From positions 818-11,710 of the forward strand of contig DJEF01000010.1 in assembly GCA_002431285.1 (NCBI GenBank): DNA of 10,893 nucleotides. Reading direction: 5' to 3'. The DNA is from Ruminococcaceae bacterium UBA5905 (GTDB taxonomy: Bacteria > Bacillota > Clostridia > Oscillospirales > Acutalibacteraceae). Below are positions 1 to 7,314 of this stretch, piece by piece. The position numbers and the translations under genes are program-made. A model generated the notes under the pieces. That model saw nothing but the letters and a program-made list of their open reading frames with translations. It was not told the origin of the DNA and made no database searches. The stretch's first letter is position 1; every line of letters starts with the position of its first letter.

Positions 1-1
1 T

Positions 2-90
2 CCCCCGGCCGGGGGAAGATGTCACCACAAGGTGACAAAAAAGGGGAACAGTGTCACCGAAGGTGACGGAAGGAGTTTCGGCGAGCCGCC
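2..90. repeat. composite palindromic intergenic repeat
   Basis: The stretch is built of consecutive inverted repeats: a perfect 14-bp palindrome (2-15, CCCCC/GGGGG arms around GGCC), a GTCACC-ACAA-GGTGAC unit (21-36, extendable by one T/A pair), a second GTCACC-GAA-GGTGAC unit (53-67), and a small CGGC-GA-GCCG unit (79-88). The two GTCACC/GGTGAC units are near copies of each other. Such runs resemble dispersed, non-coding palindromic repeats that I recall from genomes of gut Clostridia; that part is memory, not demonstrated here. The repeat ends about 20 bases before argH. It makes the upstream in-frame GTG at 51 an unlikely start codon. Confidence 0.6.
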
Positions 91-110
91 TAAAAGTAAA
101 GGATAAAACT

Positions 111-1490
111 ATGGCAGAACAACTCTGGAAAGGCCGCTTTTCCAAAGCGGTAGACTCCCGTGTCAACGATTTCAATTCCTCCATCCGGTTCGATCATAAG
201 ATGTACCGGCAGGATATACAGGGTAGCATGGCGCACGCCGCCATGCTGGGAGCCCAGCACATCATTGCTCCGACGGAGGCGGAAACGCTGATCGACGGCT
301 TGCAGAGGATCCTGGACGATCTGGACAGCGGGGCGCTGGTCTTTGACCCCGCCTGTGAGGATATCCATATGTTCGTGGAGCAGGTGCTGACCGCCCGGCT
401 GGGAGATGTGGGGAAGAAGCTGCACACCGCCCGCAGCCGGAACGATCAGGTGGCACTGGATGTGCGGCTGTATCTGCGGGAGCAGATCGACGCCATCACC
501 AGCCAGCTGCGGGAACTGGCGGCGGCGCTGACGGGAAAGGCGGAGCAGCACAAAAGCACCATCCTCCCCGGCTACACCCATTTGCAGCGGGCGCAGCCTG
601 TCACCTTCGGGCATCACCTGCTGGCGTATGTCATGATGCTGCTGCGGGACATCGACCGGCTGGGGGATTGCCGCTGCCGGATGAATCAGTCGCCCATCGG
701 CTGCTGCGCGCTGGCGGGCACCACCTATCCCACCGACCGGGAGATGGAGGCGGCGGCGCTGGGCTTTGACGGCATCTGCCGCAACAGTCTGGACGGCGTC
801 TCCGACCGGGATTTCGGGGTGGAGCTGCTCAGCGACCTGTCCATTCTGATGATGCACCTGTCCCGGTTTTCTGAGGAGCTGATTTTGTGGTCCAGCTGGG
901 AGTTCCGTTTCGTGGAGCTGGACGACGCCTATACCACCGGTTCCTCCATTATGCCCCAGAAGAAAAACCCGGATATGGCGGAGCTGTGCCGGGGCAAGAC
1001 CGGGCGGGTCTATGGCGATCTGATGGCGCTGCTGACGGTACTGAAGGGGCTGCCGCTGGCCTATAACAAGGATATGCAGGAGGATAAAGAGGCGCTGTTT
1101 GACGCTGTGGAGACGGTGCAGATGTGCCTGACCGTGTTCACGCCGATGGTGGCCACCATGCGGGTGCGGGAGGATACCATGCTCCATGCCGCCCAGAGCG
1201 GATTCATCAACGCCACCGATCTGGCAGATTATCTGGTGGGGAAGGGGCTGCCTTTCCGGGATGCTTACAAGATCAGCGGGCGGATCGTCACCCGGTGTAT
1301 GGCGGAGGGCAAGGTGCTGGAAACTCTGCCGCTGGAGGTCTATCGGGAATACAGTCCTTTGTTTGCGGAGGACGTATATACTGCCGTGGATCTGACCGCC
1401 TGCGTGGAACGGCGCATTTCCGCCGGCGGCACCGGTCCGGCCTCGGTGCAGGCGCAGCTGGAGTACGTGAAGCAGCAGTTACAGCTATAA
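111..1490 (+). CDS. argH: argininosuccinate lyase
   Basis: 459-residue cytoplasmic enzyme that splits argininosuccinate into arginine and fumarate, the last step of arginine biosynthesis. It starts with the typical MAEQLWKGRF and has the full-length fumarase/aspartase-superfamily layout. HTARSRND lies near residues 105-112, YTHLQRAQP near 155-163 carries the conserved His, and the signature GSSIMPQKKNP near 277-287 contains the catalytic-loop serines. The usual P-L-G-x-G-A-L-A-G stretch reads PIGCCALAG, a tolerated variation. I chose ATG 111 because it follows an AAAGGA ribosome binding site and matches family N termini. The open frame extends to GTG 51, but those extra residues come from the palindromic repeat. 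argG, the usual neighbour, is not in the window; it could lie upstream. The gene ends at a strong hairpin terminator. Confidence 0.97.
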   Translation: MAEQLWKGRFSKAVDSRVNDFNSSIRFDHKMYRQDIQGSMAHAAMLGAQHIIAPTEAETLIDGLQRILDDLDSGALVFDPACEDIHMFVEQVLTARLGDVGKKLHTARSRNDQVALDVRLYLREQIDAITSQLRELAAALTGKAEQHKSTILPGYTHLQRAQPVTFGHHLLAYVMMLLRDIDRLGDCRCRMNQSPIGCCALAGTTYPTDREMEAAALGFDGICRNSLDGVSDRDFGVELLSDLSILMMHLSRFSEELILWSSWEFRFVELDDAYTTGSSIMPQKKNPDMAELCRGKTGRVYGDLMALLTVLKGLPLAYNKDMQEDKEALFDAVETVQMCLTVFTPMVATMRVREDTMLHAAQSGFINATDLADYLVGKGLPFRDAYKISGRIVTRCMAEGKVLETLPLEVYREYSPLFAEDVYTAVDLTACVERRISAGGTGPASVQAQLEYVKQQLQL

Positions 1491-1497
1491 AAAGCCA

Positions 1498-1539
1498 CAA
1501 AACGCCACTCCGAAAGTACACTTTCGGAGTGGCGTTTTG
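1498..1539. terminator. bidirectional intrinsic terminator
   Basis: Perfect 19-bp inverted repeat (1498-1516 with 1521-1539) with a 4-base loop, eight bases after the argH stop and about 20 bases from the stop of the convergent plsC-like gene. The outer end of each arm is A/T-rich (CAAAA/TTTTG), giving a U-tract in both directions. Confidence 0.9.
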
Positions 1540-1558
1540 TTTATGCCTTGTTTGTGTT

Positions 1559-2335
1559 TTACTGTTCGGGCGTGCCGGAGAGGATCTCCTGGGTGCGGGC
1601 GCTGAGGGCGTCGGTGCGGTTGGCGTCCACATAGGCGGCGTCCAGCACCTCCAGCACCGTCACCTGCGCCCGCTTAAATCCCAGAAAACCGGGACGTCCG
1701 TAGTGCGTCGCCACCACGACGATAGGGCAGTGCGCCAGCTTGGCGATCTTGAAAGAGCCGGCGTGAAAGGGCAGCAGCCCTTCGCCGGATTTATTGCGGG
1801 TGCCCTCCGGGTAGATGCCCATGCAGAGACCCTGTTCCACCATTTCCGCTGCCTGATGGATGGTGGCGACGGCATTGCGGGGATTCTCCCGGTCGATGGC
1901 GAGAAATCCGGAGCGGCGGATCAACCCTCCGGCAATGGGGTAACGGAAGTTTTCCGGCTTGGAAACGAACGCCAGCTTATGGCGGGGCATGGCGGCCAGT
2001 GCCAGCATGGGGTCCAGATTGGACACGTGGTTGCCCACCAGCAGGAACGGCTCGGCGGGCAGCTTTTCCAGTCCCGCCACCCGCAGCCGGCACCGCAGAA
2101 AGGGCAGCGCCCAGCGGATCGACCAAACCAGCAGCCAGCGGCAGACCGGGGAATACCCATCCCGCCGGGGCAGGCACAGAGTGAACAACAGCAGCACCAG
2201 AATGTAAGCGACGCACACCGCCAGATAGCAGCCGATCAGCAGCCCGGGGATCCACCACAGGGATATTCCCGGATGCAGTCCATAGGTCAATCCCGTCGCG
2301 ATGACGCTGAGAATACAGAATAAACCCGTCAGCAT
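1559..2335 (-). CDS. plsC: 1-acyl-sn-glycerol-3-phosphate acyltransferase (PlsC-like)
   Basis: 258-residue membrane-associated acyltransferase, expected to transfer an acyl chain to lysophosphatidic acid, giving phosphatidic acid for phospholipid synthesis. The PlsC motifs are in order: NHVSNLD at 102-108 (the NHxxxxD catalytic block with His103 and Asp108), FLAIDR at 144-149 and YPEGTRN at 175-181. Residues 25-53 form hydrophobic membrane segments ahead of the catalytic domain. The ATG at 2335 overlaps the end of the upstream gene by 7 bases (ATGCTGA) and has an AAGGAG site 8 bases before it, so the two genes are probably translationally coupled. It lacks other phospholipid genes nearby. The family includes lysophospholipid acyltransferases of related specificity, so the exact acceptor is inferred. 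Confidence 0.9.
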   Translation of the reverse strand: MLTGLFCILSVIATGLTYGLHPGISLWWIPGLLIGCYLAVCVAYILVLLLFTLCLPRRDGYSPVCRWLLVWSIRWALPFLRCRLRVAGLEKLPAEPFLLVGNHVSNLDPMLALAAMPRHKLAFVSKPENFRYPIAGGLIRRSGFLAIDRENPRNAVATIHQAAEMVEQGLCMGIYPEGTRNKSGEGLLPFHAGSFKIAKLAHCPIVVVATHYGRPGFLGFKRAQVTVLEVLDAAYVDANRTDALSARTQEILSGTPEQ

Positions 2336-3099
2336 GAGCTTTGCTCCTTTTCCTCATCTTTTTTCCCGCTCCTGCGCCGAGGCAGCGCGGCCAATTTCCC
2401 CTCAGCATAGCGGCGGATGTGTTCTTTCAGCTCGCTGCCGCTCATGGGGGATACAAAACGCCAGAACCGATGGGAGCGCAGACTCTCACCCGCCCGGTGA
2501 ATTTGCGCCTTCAGCTCCTCATACCGCACGGTGATCCGGTATTCCGCGGAGAACTGCCGGATACGGGCCAGAATATTGACCGAGTATCCCAAATCTACCA
2601 GCAGCACGCCGAAGAACAATCCGATGAAGAAGGAGAACGCCAGATTCTCCGACAGCCACAACACCGCCGCCTGCATCCGGGGGTGCAGCAGCCATACATA
2701 GGCGGCGCCCAACACTGCCCACGCCAGCGAAAACTTCGGGCAGATCAGCCCCTTGAAATTGCCCCATTCGGCGGAATAATCCCATAGCTTCACGTGTCCC
2801 ACACGCTCCGCCAGCAGCCCGGTCAGCAGCTCGATGAGGGTCATGGCGGCAGCGATCAGCACAAACCGCAGCCCCTCCGCCAGCCATGGCGCTCCCGGCA
2901 CCGGCAGCTGCGCCAGCCCGTACAGCAGGCATAGCCCGAAGCCGTACAGCGGCAGATAGGGCCCAATCAGAAAGCCGGGGTTGATCCAGCGCCGCTCCGG
3001 GTTGTTTTTTGAAAAGAACCGACGGAACAGCAGCTCCAGCACCCAGCCGAAGGTGCTGCCGATAAAAAACAAAAAGCATAAGACCAGAAATCCGTTCAT
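2329..3099 (-). CDS. PF06541-type (CmpB-like) multi-pass membrane protein
   Basis: 256-residue integral membrane protein. Residues 1-170 hold about five hydrophobic segments. Conserved pieces I recognise from the 'putative ABC-transporter type IV' family are the N-terminal FGWVLELLFRRFF (18-30), the INPGFLIGPYLPLYGFG block (39-55), IELLTG (89-94) and KLWDYSAEWGNFKGLIC (104-120). The C-terminal 80 residues are cytoplasmic-looking, charged, and end in a Lys/Arg/Glu-rich tail. The family's function is not established; despite its name no ATPase is beside it. ATG 3099 follows AAGGGAG at 8-9 bases. It is the first gene of a two-gene operon with the PlsC-like enzyme, which hints at a cell-envelope role (inference only). 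Confidence 0.85.
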   Translation of the reverse strand: MNGFLVLCFLFFIGSTFGWVLELLFRRFFSKNNPERRWINPGFLIGPYLPLYGFGLCLLYGLAQLPVPGAPWLAEGLRFVLIAAAMTLIELLTGLLAERVGHVKLWDYSAEWGNFKGLICPKFSLAWAVLGAAYVWLLHPRMQAAVLWLSENLAFSFFIGLFFGVLLVDLGYSVNILARIRQFSAEYRITVRYEELKAQIHRAGESLRSHRFWRFVSPMSGSELKEHIRRYAEGKLAALPRRRSGKKDEEKEQSSC

Positions 3100-3138
3100 A
3101 GGCGTTTCTCCCTTTCAGAGGCATACATATACGCCCTT

Positions 3139-3167
3139 ACTATACGCTATTTTTTGCGTTTCGTCAA
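3139..3167 (-). promoter_or_regulatory. sigma-A promoter of the PF06541-plsC operon
   Basis: On the minus strand TTGACG (3167-3162), 17-base spacer, TATAGT (3144-3139), about 40 bases before the start codon at 3099. Hexamers and spacing are near consensus. Confidence 0.8.
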
Positions 3168-3239
3168 GCGTCGCCCTGTCCCAAAAAGCCAATTATGGAA
3201 CAGTCCATTCATAATTTATGCGCAAAAGCAAAAAAACTC

Positions 3240-3268
3240 TGGACAGAATCGGTTTTTTCTGGTATGCT
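3240..3268 (+). promoter_or_regulatory. sigma-A promoter of the CorC-type gene
   Basis: TGGACA (3240-3245), 17-base spacer, TATGCT (3263-3268). This would start transcription near 3275 and leave a 5' leader of about 140 bases before ATG 3416. No better promoter lies closer to the gene. Confidence 0.65.
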
Positions 3269-3273
3269 ATTCG

Positions 3274-3398
3274 GGAGTTTTCCTGTTTCGGACACGAACA
3301 GGCGACTCCGGCGATATCCCGGTTTTTCCGTCTGCGGACGGACTGCCTACCGGCAACCATCGACTAACGGCTACTGACTAACGACTATCATCTACTTA
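3274..3398 (+). promoter_or_regulatory. structured 5' leader of the CorC-type gene (candidate regulatory RNA)
   Basis: Two nested stem-loops can be drawn. The first is 3274-3309: GGAGT/ACTCC outside, CCTGTT/AACAGG inside. The second is 3319-3353: CCGGT/ACCGG outside, TCCGTC/GACGGA inside with loop TGCG. A short alternative CCGG (3308-3311)/CCGG (3319-3322) pairing followed by TTTTT would compete with both and resembles a weak terminator. The 3' part carries imperfect direct copies of GACTAACG (3362-3369, 3376-3383). I do not recognise a known riboswitch (no M-box or yybP-ykoY core that I can see). Confidence 0.4.
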
Positions 3399-3415
3399 GG
3401 AGGAATCAATTACTT

Positions 3416-4687
3416 ATGAATGACCCTGACGGCAGTAATATACAGCTGCTCCTGTTTATGCTGGTGCTGGTGGCACTTTCCGGCTACTTCTCCGCCACCG
3501 AAACCGCATTTTCGTCCTTTAACCGTATTCGTCTGAAGAATATGGCCGAGGAGGGAGACAAACGGGCGCAGCTGGTTATGTCCCTGTCCGCCCAATACGA
3601 TCGTCTGCTGTCCACCATTCTGGTGGGAAACAACATCGTGAATATTCTGCTGGCGTCTTTGTCCACGGTGTTTTTTGTGGGCTTATACGGCAGCGGCACC
3701 GGCACCACACTGGCGACGATCGTGTCTACCGTGGTGGTGCTGATCTTCGGAGAAATTTCCCCGAAAAGTCTGGCAAAAGACCACGCCGAGAGCTTTGCCT
3801 TGGCCACGGCGCCCATTCTGCGGGGTATCGTCGTGCTGTTGTATCCCATCAACTGGGTGTTTTCTCTATGGAAACGGTTGCTCAGCAAAATTTTCAAATC
3901 CGGCAGCGAGGCGGTGGTGACGGAGCAGGAGCTGCTCACCATCGTGGACGAGGCGGAGCAGGGCGGCTCCATCAACGAGCAGGAAAGTGAGCTGATCCGC
4001 CGGGTCATCGACTTCAATGACCGGGAAGCGGTGGATATCCTCATTCCCCGGGTGGATATGACCGGCATCCCGGCGGACGCCACCACCGAGGAGATGGCGC
4101 AGCTGTTCGCGGAGAGCGGGTATTCCCGTCTGCCGGTGTATGAGGAGACCATGGATCACATTGTGGGCGTGGTGCATCTGAAATACTATTTGTGCGCTAA
4201 GGAAGAAAATCCCACCCCCCGGCAGATCATGCAGCCGCCGGTGTTTGTGCCGCCGACTATGAAGATCCGGCTGCTGCTGCGGCTGTTGCAGGAGCAGAAA
4301 TCGCACATTGCCATTGTGTCGGACGAATACGGCGGCACTCTGGGCATGGTGACGATGGAGGACGTGCTGGAGGAGCTGGTGGGCGAGATCTGGGACGAGC
4401 ACGACGATGTGGTGGAGACCATCCGCCCGTTGGGGGACGGAGAGTATTCCGTGCTGTGCTCGGCGGAGCTGGACAGCCTGATGGAAATGTTCGATACGAA
4501 AACCGCGTGCGAGGCTTCCACCGTCAGCGGCTGGGTCATGGATGCGCTGGGGCGTATCCCGGCGGAGGGGGACACCTTCACCGCCGATGGATTGGAAGCG
4601 CAGGTGGTGCGGATGGACGCCAACCACCCGGAGGAAATTCGGGTGCGCCGAGCGACCGCTGCGGAGCCGGAGTCGGAAGAAAAATAA
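3416..4687 (+). CDS. CorC/HlyC-family (CNNM-type) membrane protein, putative divalent cation transporter
   Basis: 423-residue protein of the hemolysin-C/CorC (CNNM) family, members of which are linked to Mg2+/Co2+ export. Residues 1-160 form the DUF21 membrane domain, with the conserved SATETAF (26-32), GNNIVNILLA (71-80) and FGEISPKSLA (111-120) blocks. A helical linker and tandem CBS domains follow: about 208-265 starting near ILIPRVDM, and about 268-325 ending in DEYGGTLGMVTMEDVLEELVG. A C-terminal CorC_HlyC domain spans about 335-412. Length and order match the family. ATG 3416 follows an AGGAGG site with a rather long 12-base gap. It stands alone, divergent from the PF06541 operon. The C-terminal 10 residues are Glu-rich. 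The transported ion cannot be told from sequence, and 'hemolysin' in database names should not be taken literally. Confidence 0.92.
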   Translation: MNDPDGSNIQLLLFMLVLVALSGYFSATETAFSSFNRIRLKNMAEEGDKRAQLVMSLSAQYDRLLSTILVGNNIVNILLASLSTVFFVGLYGSGTGTTLATIVSTVVVLIFGEISPKSLAKDHAESFALATAPILRGIVVLLYPINWVFSLWKRLLSKIFKSGSEAVVTEQELLTIVDEAEQGGSINEQESELIRRVIDFNDREAVDILIPRVDMTGIPADATTEEMAQLFAESGYSRLPVYEETMDHIVGVVHLKYYLCAKEENPTPRQIMQPPVFVPPTMKIRLLLRLLQEQKSHIAIVSDEYGGTLGMVTMEDVLEELVGEIWDEHDDVVETIRPLGDGEYSVLCSAELDSLMEMFDTKTACEASTVSGWVMDALGRIPAEGDTFTADGLEAQVVRMDANHPEEIRVRRATAAEPESEEK

Positions 4688-4707
4688 ATAAAATAAATAA
4701 GAGCAGG

Positions 4708-4738
4708 TATGTGCCGCCGACAGGATCGGCGGCACATA
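4708..4738. terminator. GC-rich hairpin between convergent genes
   Basis: Perfect 13-bp stem (4708-4720 with 4726-4738) and 5-base loop, 20 bases after the CorC-type stop. No U-tract follows directly on the plus strand. On the minus strand it lies downstream of the ABC ATPase gene and may help end that operon or protect its 3' end. Confidence 0.6.
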
Positions 4739-4744
4739 GCAAAA

Positions 4745-4790
4745 CCCCGGTGGAGAAAGCCGTCGCTTTCCCCGCCGGGGCTCTTTTCTT
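4745..4790. terminator. intrinsic terminator
   Basis: 16-position stem (4745-4760 with 4765-4780; one G-T wobble, one mismatch) with loop CGTC, followed on the plus strand by CTCTTTTCTT, so it terminates the CorC-type transcript. On the minus strand it begins just after the ATPase stop codon at 4789-4791 and is followed by GGTTTTGC, so it can work both ways. The U-tract overlaps the last bases of the ATPase gene. Confidence 0.8.
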
Positions 4791-5541
4791 ATATGACCTT
4801 GCTCAGAAAGTCTTTTAACCGGGGGCTTTGCGGGTGGTCGAAGATATCCTCCGGCGTTCCCTGCTCCTGGATGTGCCCGCCGTCCATGAAGAATACCCGA
4901 GACGCTACCTCCCGGGCAAAGCCCATCTCGTGAGTGACGATCACCATGGTCATGCCCTCGTTGGCCAGCTGCTTGATGAGATCCAGCACCTCGCCCACCA
5001 TCTCCGGGTCCAGCGCCGAGGTGGGTTCATCGAACAGAATCACCTTGGGGTTCATTGCCAGCGCCCGGACGATGGCGACCCGCTGCTTCTGTCCGCCGGA
5101 CAGGGTGGAGGGGTACTTGTCCGCCCAGTCGTCCAGACCGATGCGTTTGAGCAATTCGTGGGCCTTTGCTTCCACATCCGCTTTCAGCTGGGCCTTGGCT
5201 GCCCGGCCTTTGACCTTTTTCTTGCCGATGAGGTAGGGGGCCAGGGTGATGTTCTCCAGCACCGTCTTGTTGTTGAACAAATTAAACTGCTGGAACACCA
5301 TGCCCATGTGCTGCCGGTGGACGTTGATATCCACCTTCATGTCGGCGATATCCACCCCCTCGAACATGATGGAGCCGGAGGTGGGATCCTCCATGCAGTT
5401 GAGACACCGCAGGAAGGTGGATTTACCGCTGCCGGAGGGGCCGATGATGACGATGCGCTCTCCCTCATGGATGGTCTCGGTGATACCGTCCAGCACGGTC
5501 AGGTCGCCGTATTTTTTCGTCAAGTTAATTGCGTCGATCAC
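4789..5541 (-). CDS. polar amino-acid ABC transporter, ATP-binding protein
   Basis: 250-residue cytoplasmic ATPase of the GlnQ/HisP type that drives amino-acid import. All nucleotide-binding elements are intact: Walker A GPSGSGKS (34-41), Q-loop QQFNLF (84-89), signature LSGGQKQR (147-154), Walker B VILFDEP (167-173), D-loop SALD and switch His204. A Lys/Ala-rich stretch around 107-122 ([15 protein letters not shown]) makes the helical domain slightly longer than usual. Translation probably starts at a GTG (5541-5539) inside the end of the permease gene (17-base overlap). AAAGGAG lies 11 bases upstream within permease codons, implying coupled translation. It is the last gene of the binding protein-permease-ATPase operon. 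The substrate is not determined; glutamine, glutamate, arginine or cystine importers all use this ATPase class. Confidence 0.95.
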   Translation of the reverse strand: MIDAINLTKKYGDLTVLDGITETIHEGERIVIIGPSGSGKSTFLRCLNCMEDPTSGSIMFEGVDIADMKVDINVHRQHMGMVFQQFNLFNNKTVLENITLAPYLIGKKKVKGRAAKAQLKADVEAKAHELLKRIGLDDWADKYPSTLSGGQKQRVAIVRALAMNPKVILFDEPTSALDPEMVGEVLDLIKQLANEGMTMVIVTHEMGFAREVASRVFFMDGGHIQEQGTPEDIFDHPQSPRLKDFLSKVI

Positions 5542-6235
5542 TCTTCTTCAGGCTCCTTTCCATCAGATGGATCCCCAGGGTAATGAGCAGCACCAGCACA
5601 ATATAGATCAGCGCCATCACCAGATAGGGGATCATAAACTCGTAGTTGTTGGTGCCGATGAATTTGAACGCCACATACAGATCCGCTGTACCGACAAAGC
5701 TGACGATGGAGGTGTCTTTGACCAGCGCGATGAATTCATTGCCCAGGGTGGGCAGAATATTCTTGATAGCCTGGGGGATGACAATGCGCACCATGGTGGT
5801 GGCATAGCCCAGCCCCAGCGCCCGGCCGGCCTCCATTTGCCCGCCGTCCACCGATTGGATGCCGCCCCGCATGATTTCGGAGACATAGGCGCCGGAGTTC
5901 ATCCCGTAGATGATGATGCAGGACGCCAGCGCCGACAGACTCAGCCCCAACAGGGGGCGCAGCACAAAATAGCCTACCAGTAGCTGCACCACCAGCGGTG
6001 TGCCGCGGAAAAACGCCACATACAGCTTGCAGATTCGGTTCAGCACCCGGGGCAGGCGCTTATATTTCGGCATGACCTCCACGGTGGCGATCAGCGTGCC
6101 GATGACGATGCCGATGATCAGACCGCATATCGCCACCAGCAGGGTGTTGCGCAACCCCTCCAGCACATTGCGGTAGCCGCCGTTGTCGATCATGGCGTGG
6201 ACAAATTTTTCCCATTTTAAAGCGAAATTTCCCAT
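5525..6235 (-). CDS. polar amino-acid ABC transporter, permease
   Basis: 236-residue inner-membrane permease of the HisM/GlnP class. Residues 29-52 ([10 protein letters not shown] onward) begin the transmembrane domain, about five hydrophobic segments follow, and the cytoplasmic coupling EAA loop is [26 protein letters not shown] at 136-156. The block [15 protein letters not shown] (76-90) is typical. Only one permease gene is present, so it presumably works as a homodimer. I chose ATG 6235: it has AAAGGG six bases upstream and gives the usual family N terminus. The frame stays open to a TTG at 6277, but that lies inside an intercistronic hairpin. The end overlaps the ATPase gene by 17 bases. 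Confidence 0.93.
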   Translation of the reverse strand: MGNFALKWEKFVHAMIDNGGYRNVLEGLRNTLLVAICGLIIGIVIGTLIATVEVMPKYKRLPRVLNRICKLYVAFFRGTPLVVQLLVGYFVLRPLLGLSLSALASCIIIYGMNSGAYVSEIMRGGIQSVDGGQMEAGRALGLGYATTMVRIVIPQAIKNILPTLGNEFIALVKDTSIVSFVGTADLYVAFKFIGTNNYEFMIPYLVMALIYIVLVLLITLGIHLMERSLKKSDRRN

Positions 6236-6272
6236 AAGCGACCCTTTCTGTGTCAGCATTATCCGCCGGATG

Positions 6273-6310
6273 GACAATTACCCCGCTCCCGCAGGGGCGA
6301 GGTAATTGTC
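6273..6310 (-). other. intercistronic hairpin after the binding-protein gene
   Basis: Perfect 10-bp outer arms GACAATTACC (6273-6282) and GGTAATTGTC (6301-6310), a C/A mismatch, then six more pairs (6284-6289 with 6294-6299, one wobble) and a 4-base loop. It lies 16 bases after the binding-protein stop and has no U-tract on the minus strand, so it is more likely an mRNA-stabilising or partial-termination element than a full terminator. Operons of this type often use one to make more binding protein than membrane components; that use here is inference. Confidence 0.65.
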
Positions 6311-6326
6311 AAAACCGGAAACCGGA

Positions 6327-7169
6327 TCATTGCATCGCGTTGATGGCCTTGGTGATGGCGGCGGCGGGAGCCTCGTCGATGATGACGTAATCCACATCGC
6401 CGTTGAGCATGGCGCTGACGGCCAGAGAACCGTTGGTGTAGCCCACTGCTTTGGCCTTCAGACCGGCAAAGCCGAAGCCCTCGTCACCCTCCACATAGGA
6501 GTGGCCGGTGGTACCGGTCTGCACACCGATCTTCACCTTATCATCGAAAGCGTTGAGAATTTTCTCCACATCCTCTTTGGTCTTGCACTCATCAAAGGTC
6601 TTGTCGGTGCTCTTGACGATGATCTTCTGGGCGGCATTGTAATAGGTGTCGCTGAATTTCACCAGCTTGGCGCGCTCCTCGTTGACGGTGATACCGGCCA
6701 TGCCGAGATCAGCGCCGTCGGTGTTCAGAGTCTGGAAAATGGAATCAAACTCGATGGCCTTGATGACCAGCTCTTTGTTCAGATAATCGGCCAGCAGCTG
6801 AGCCATCTCCATGTCAATGCCCAGATACTTTTCGCCGCTGGTGTACTCGAAAGGCTCAAAGCCGGGCTCGGTCACGACGATCAGCTGATCTTTGGAGCTG
6901 TCCTCTTTGGCGGAGGTGACTTCTACCGGGGTGCCGTCGCCGAAGTAGTGGTTGCACACCTCGTCAAACTTACCGTTGTCCTTGATCTCCTTCAGGAACG
7001 CGTTGACCTTCTCATACAGCTCGGCGTCATTGGGATTGACGGCGAATGCGTATTCCTCGCTGGTCAATTGGATGTCCACCACTTTGGCGGTGGCCTTTTC
7101 GCTGCCGCAGGAGCAGCAGAGCAGAGCGAGCGCGGCAACAGCCGCGACAAGAGCGATGATCTTTTTCAT
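6327..7169 (-). CDS. amino-acid ABC transporter substrate-binding lipoprotein, circularly permuted
   Basis: 280-residue SBP_bac_3-type binding protein. A lipoprotein signal (MKKIIALVAAVAALALLCCSC) suggests lipid attachment at Cys21. The domain order is unusual. Residues 30-79 (VVDIQLTSEEYAFAV onward, through NAFLKEIKDNGKFDEV to HYFGDG) look like the segment that normally ends such proteins: hinge strand, YGIAV-like strand, then the final helix with K-x-DG-T/K-x-D-x-I..YFG. A linker (about 80-94) follows. The normal N-terminal part then starts (DQLIVVTEPGFEPFEY at 94-109, GIDMEMAQLLA, LNTDGADLGMAG), with carboxylate-binding Arg166 in TVNEER, VQTGTTG (216-222), and amine-binding Asp265 in VIIDEAPA. 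The protein stops 15 residues later, exactly where the moved segment would follow. Both ligand residues are kept, so it should be functional. AAGGGG precedes ATG 7169. First gene of the importer operon; substrate unknown. Confidence 0.92.
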   Translation of the reverse strand: MKKIIALVAAVAALALLCCSCGSEKATAKVVDIQLTSEEYAFAVNPNDAELYEKVNAFLKEIKDNGKFDEVCNHYFGDGTPVEVTSAKEDSSKDQLIVVTEPGFEPFEYTSGEKYLGIDMEMAQLLADYLNKELVIKAIEFDSIFQTLNTDGADLGMAGITVNEERAKLVKFSDTYYNAAQKIIVKSTDKTFDECKTKEDVEKILNAFDDKVKIGVQTGTTGHSYVEGDEGFGFAGLKAKAVGYTNGSLAVSAMLNGDVDYVIIDEAPAAAITKAINAMQ

Positions 7170-7263
7170 GTTGATTTCCCCTTTTCCGTGTTGTTAGTAT
7201 TGGATACTGTGTAAAATCTTCCGGGGGCATCTTTGCGGGATGTATCTCCCGGGAACAGTACGT

Positions 7264-7292
7264 AGTATACACCCGATGATGCATATTGTCAA
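7264..7292 (-). promoter_or_regulatory. sigma-A promoter of the amino-acid importer operon
   Basis: On the minus strand a consensus TTGACA (7292-7287), 17-base spacer and TATACT (7269-7264). Transcription would start near 7257, giving a leader of about 88 bases before the binding-protein ATG. This is one of the strongest promoters in the window. Confidence 0.9.
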
Positions 7293-7300
7293 CACTTTTT

Positions 7301-7314
7301 TGCATAAAAATGCC
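7301..7314. promoter_or_regulatory. candidate ArgR-like operator half-box
   Basis: TGCATAAAAATGCC has GCAT/ATGC symmetric arms around AAAA and resembles the ARG-box pattern TGAATNNNNATTCA with two or three mismatches. It sits nine bases upstream of the -35 hexamer of the importer promoter. No ArgR gene is in the window, so the regulator is speculative. Confidence 0.2.

Noticed and set aside
51..110. N-terminal extension of argH from GTG 51
   Set aside because: The extra 20 codons are encoded by the palindromic repeat, do not resemble ArgH, and ATG 111 has its own ribosome binding site and the family N terminus.
90..1187. Long minus-strand frame opposite argH
   Set aside because: His/Gln/Arg-rich antisense shadow of a clearly identified gene with no start signals.
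6236..6277. Longer permease from TTG 6277 or ATG 6259
   Set aside because: The TTG is in the intercistronic hairpin; neither has a good ribosome binding site, and AAAGGG points to ATG 6235.
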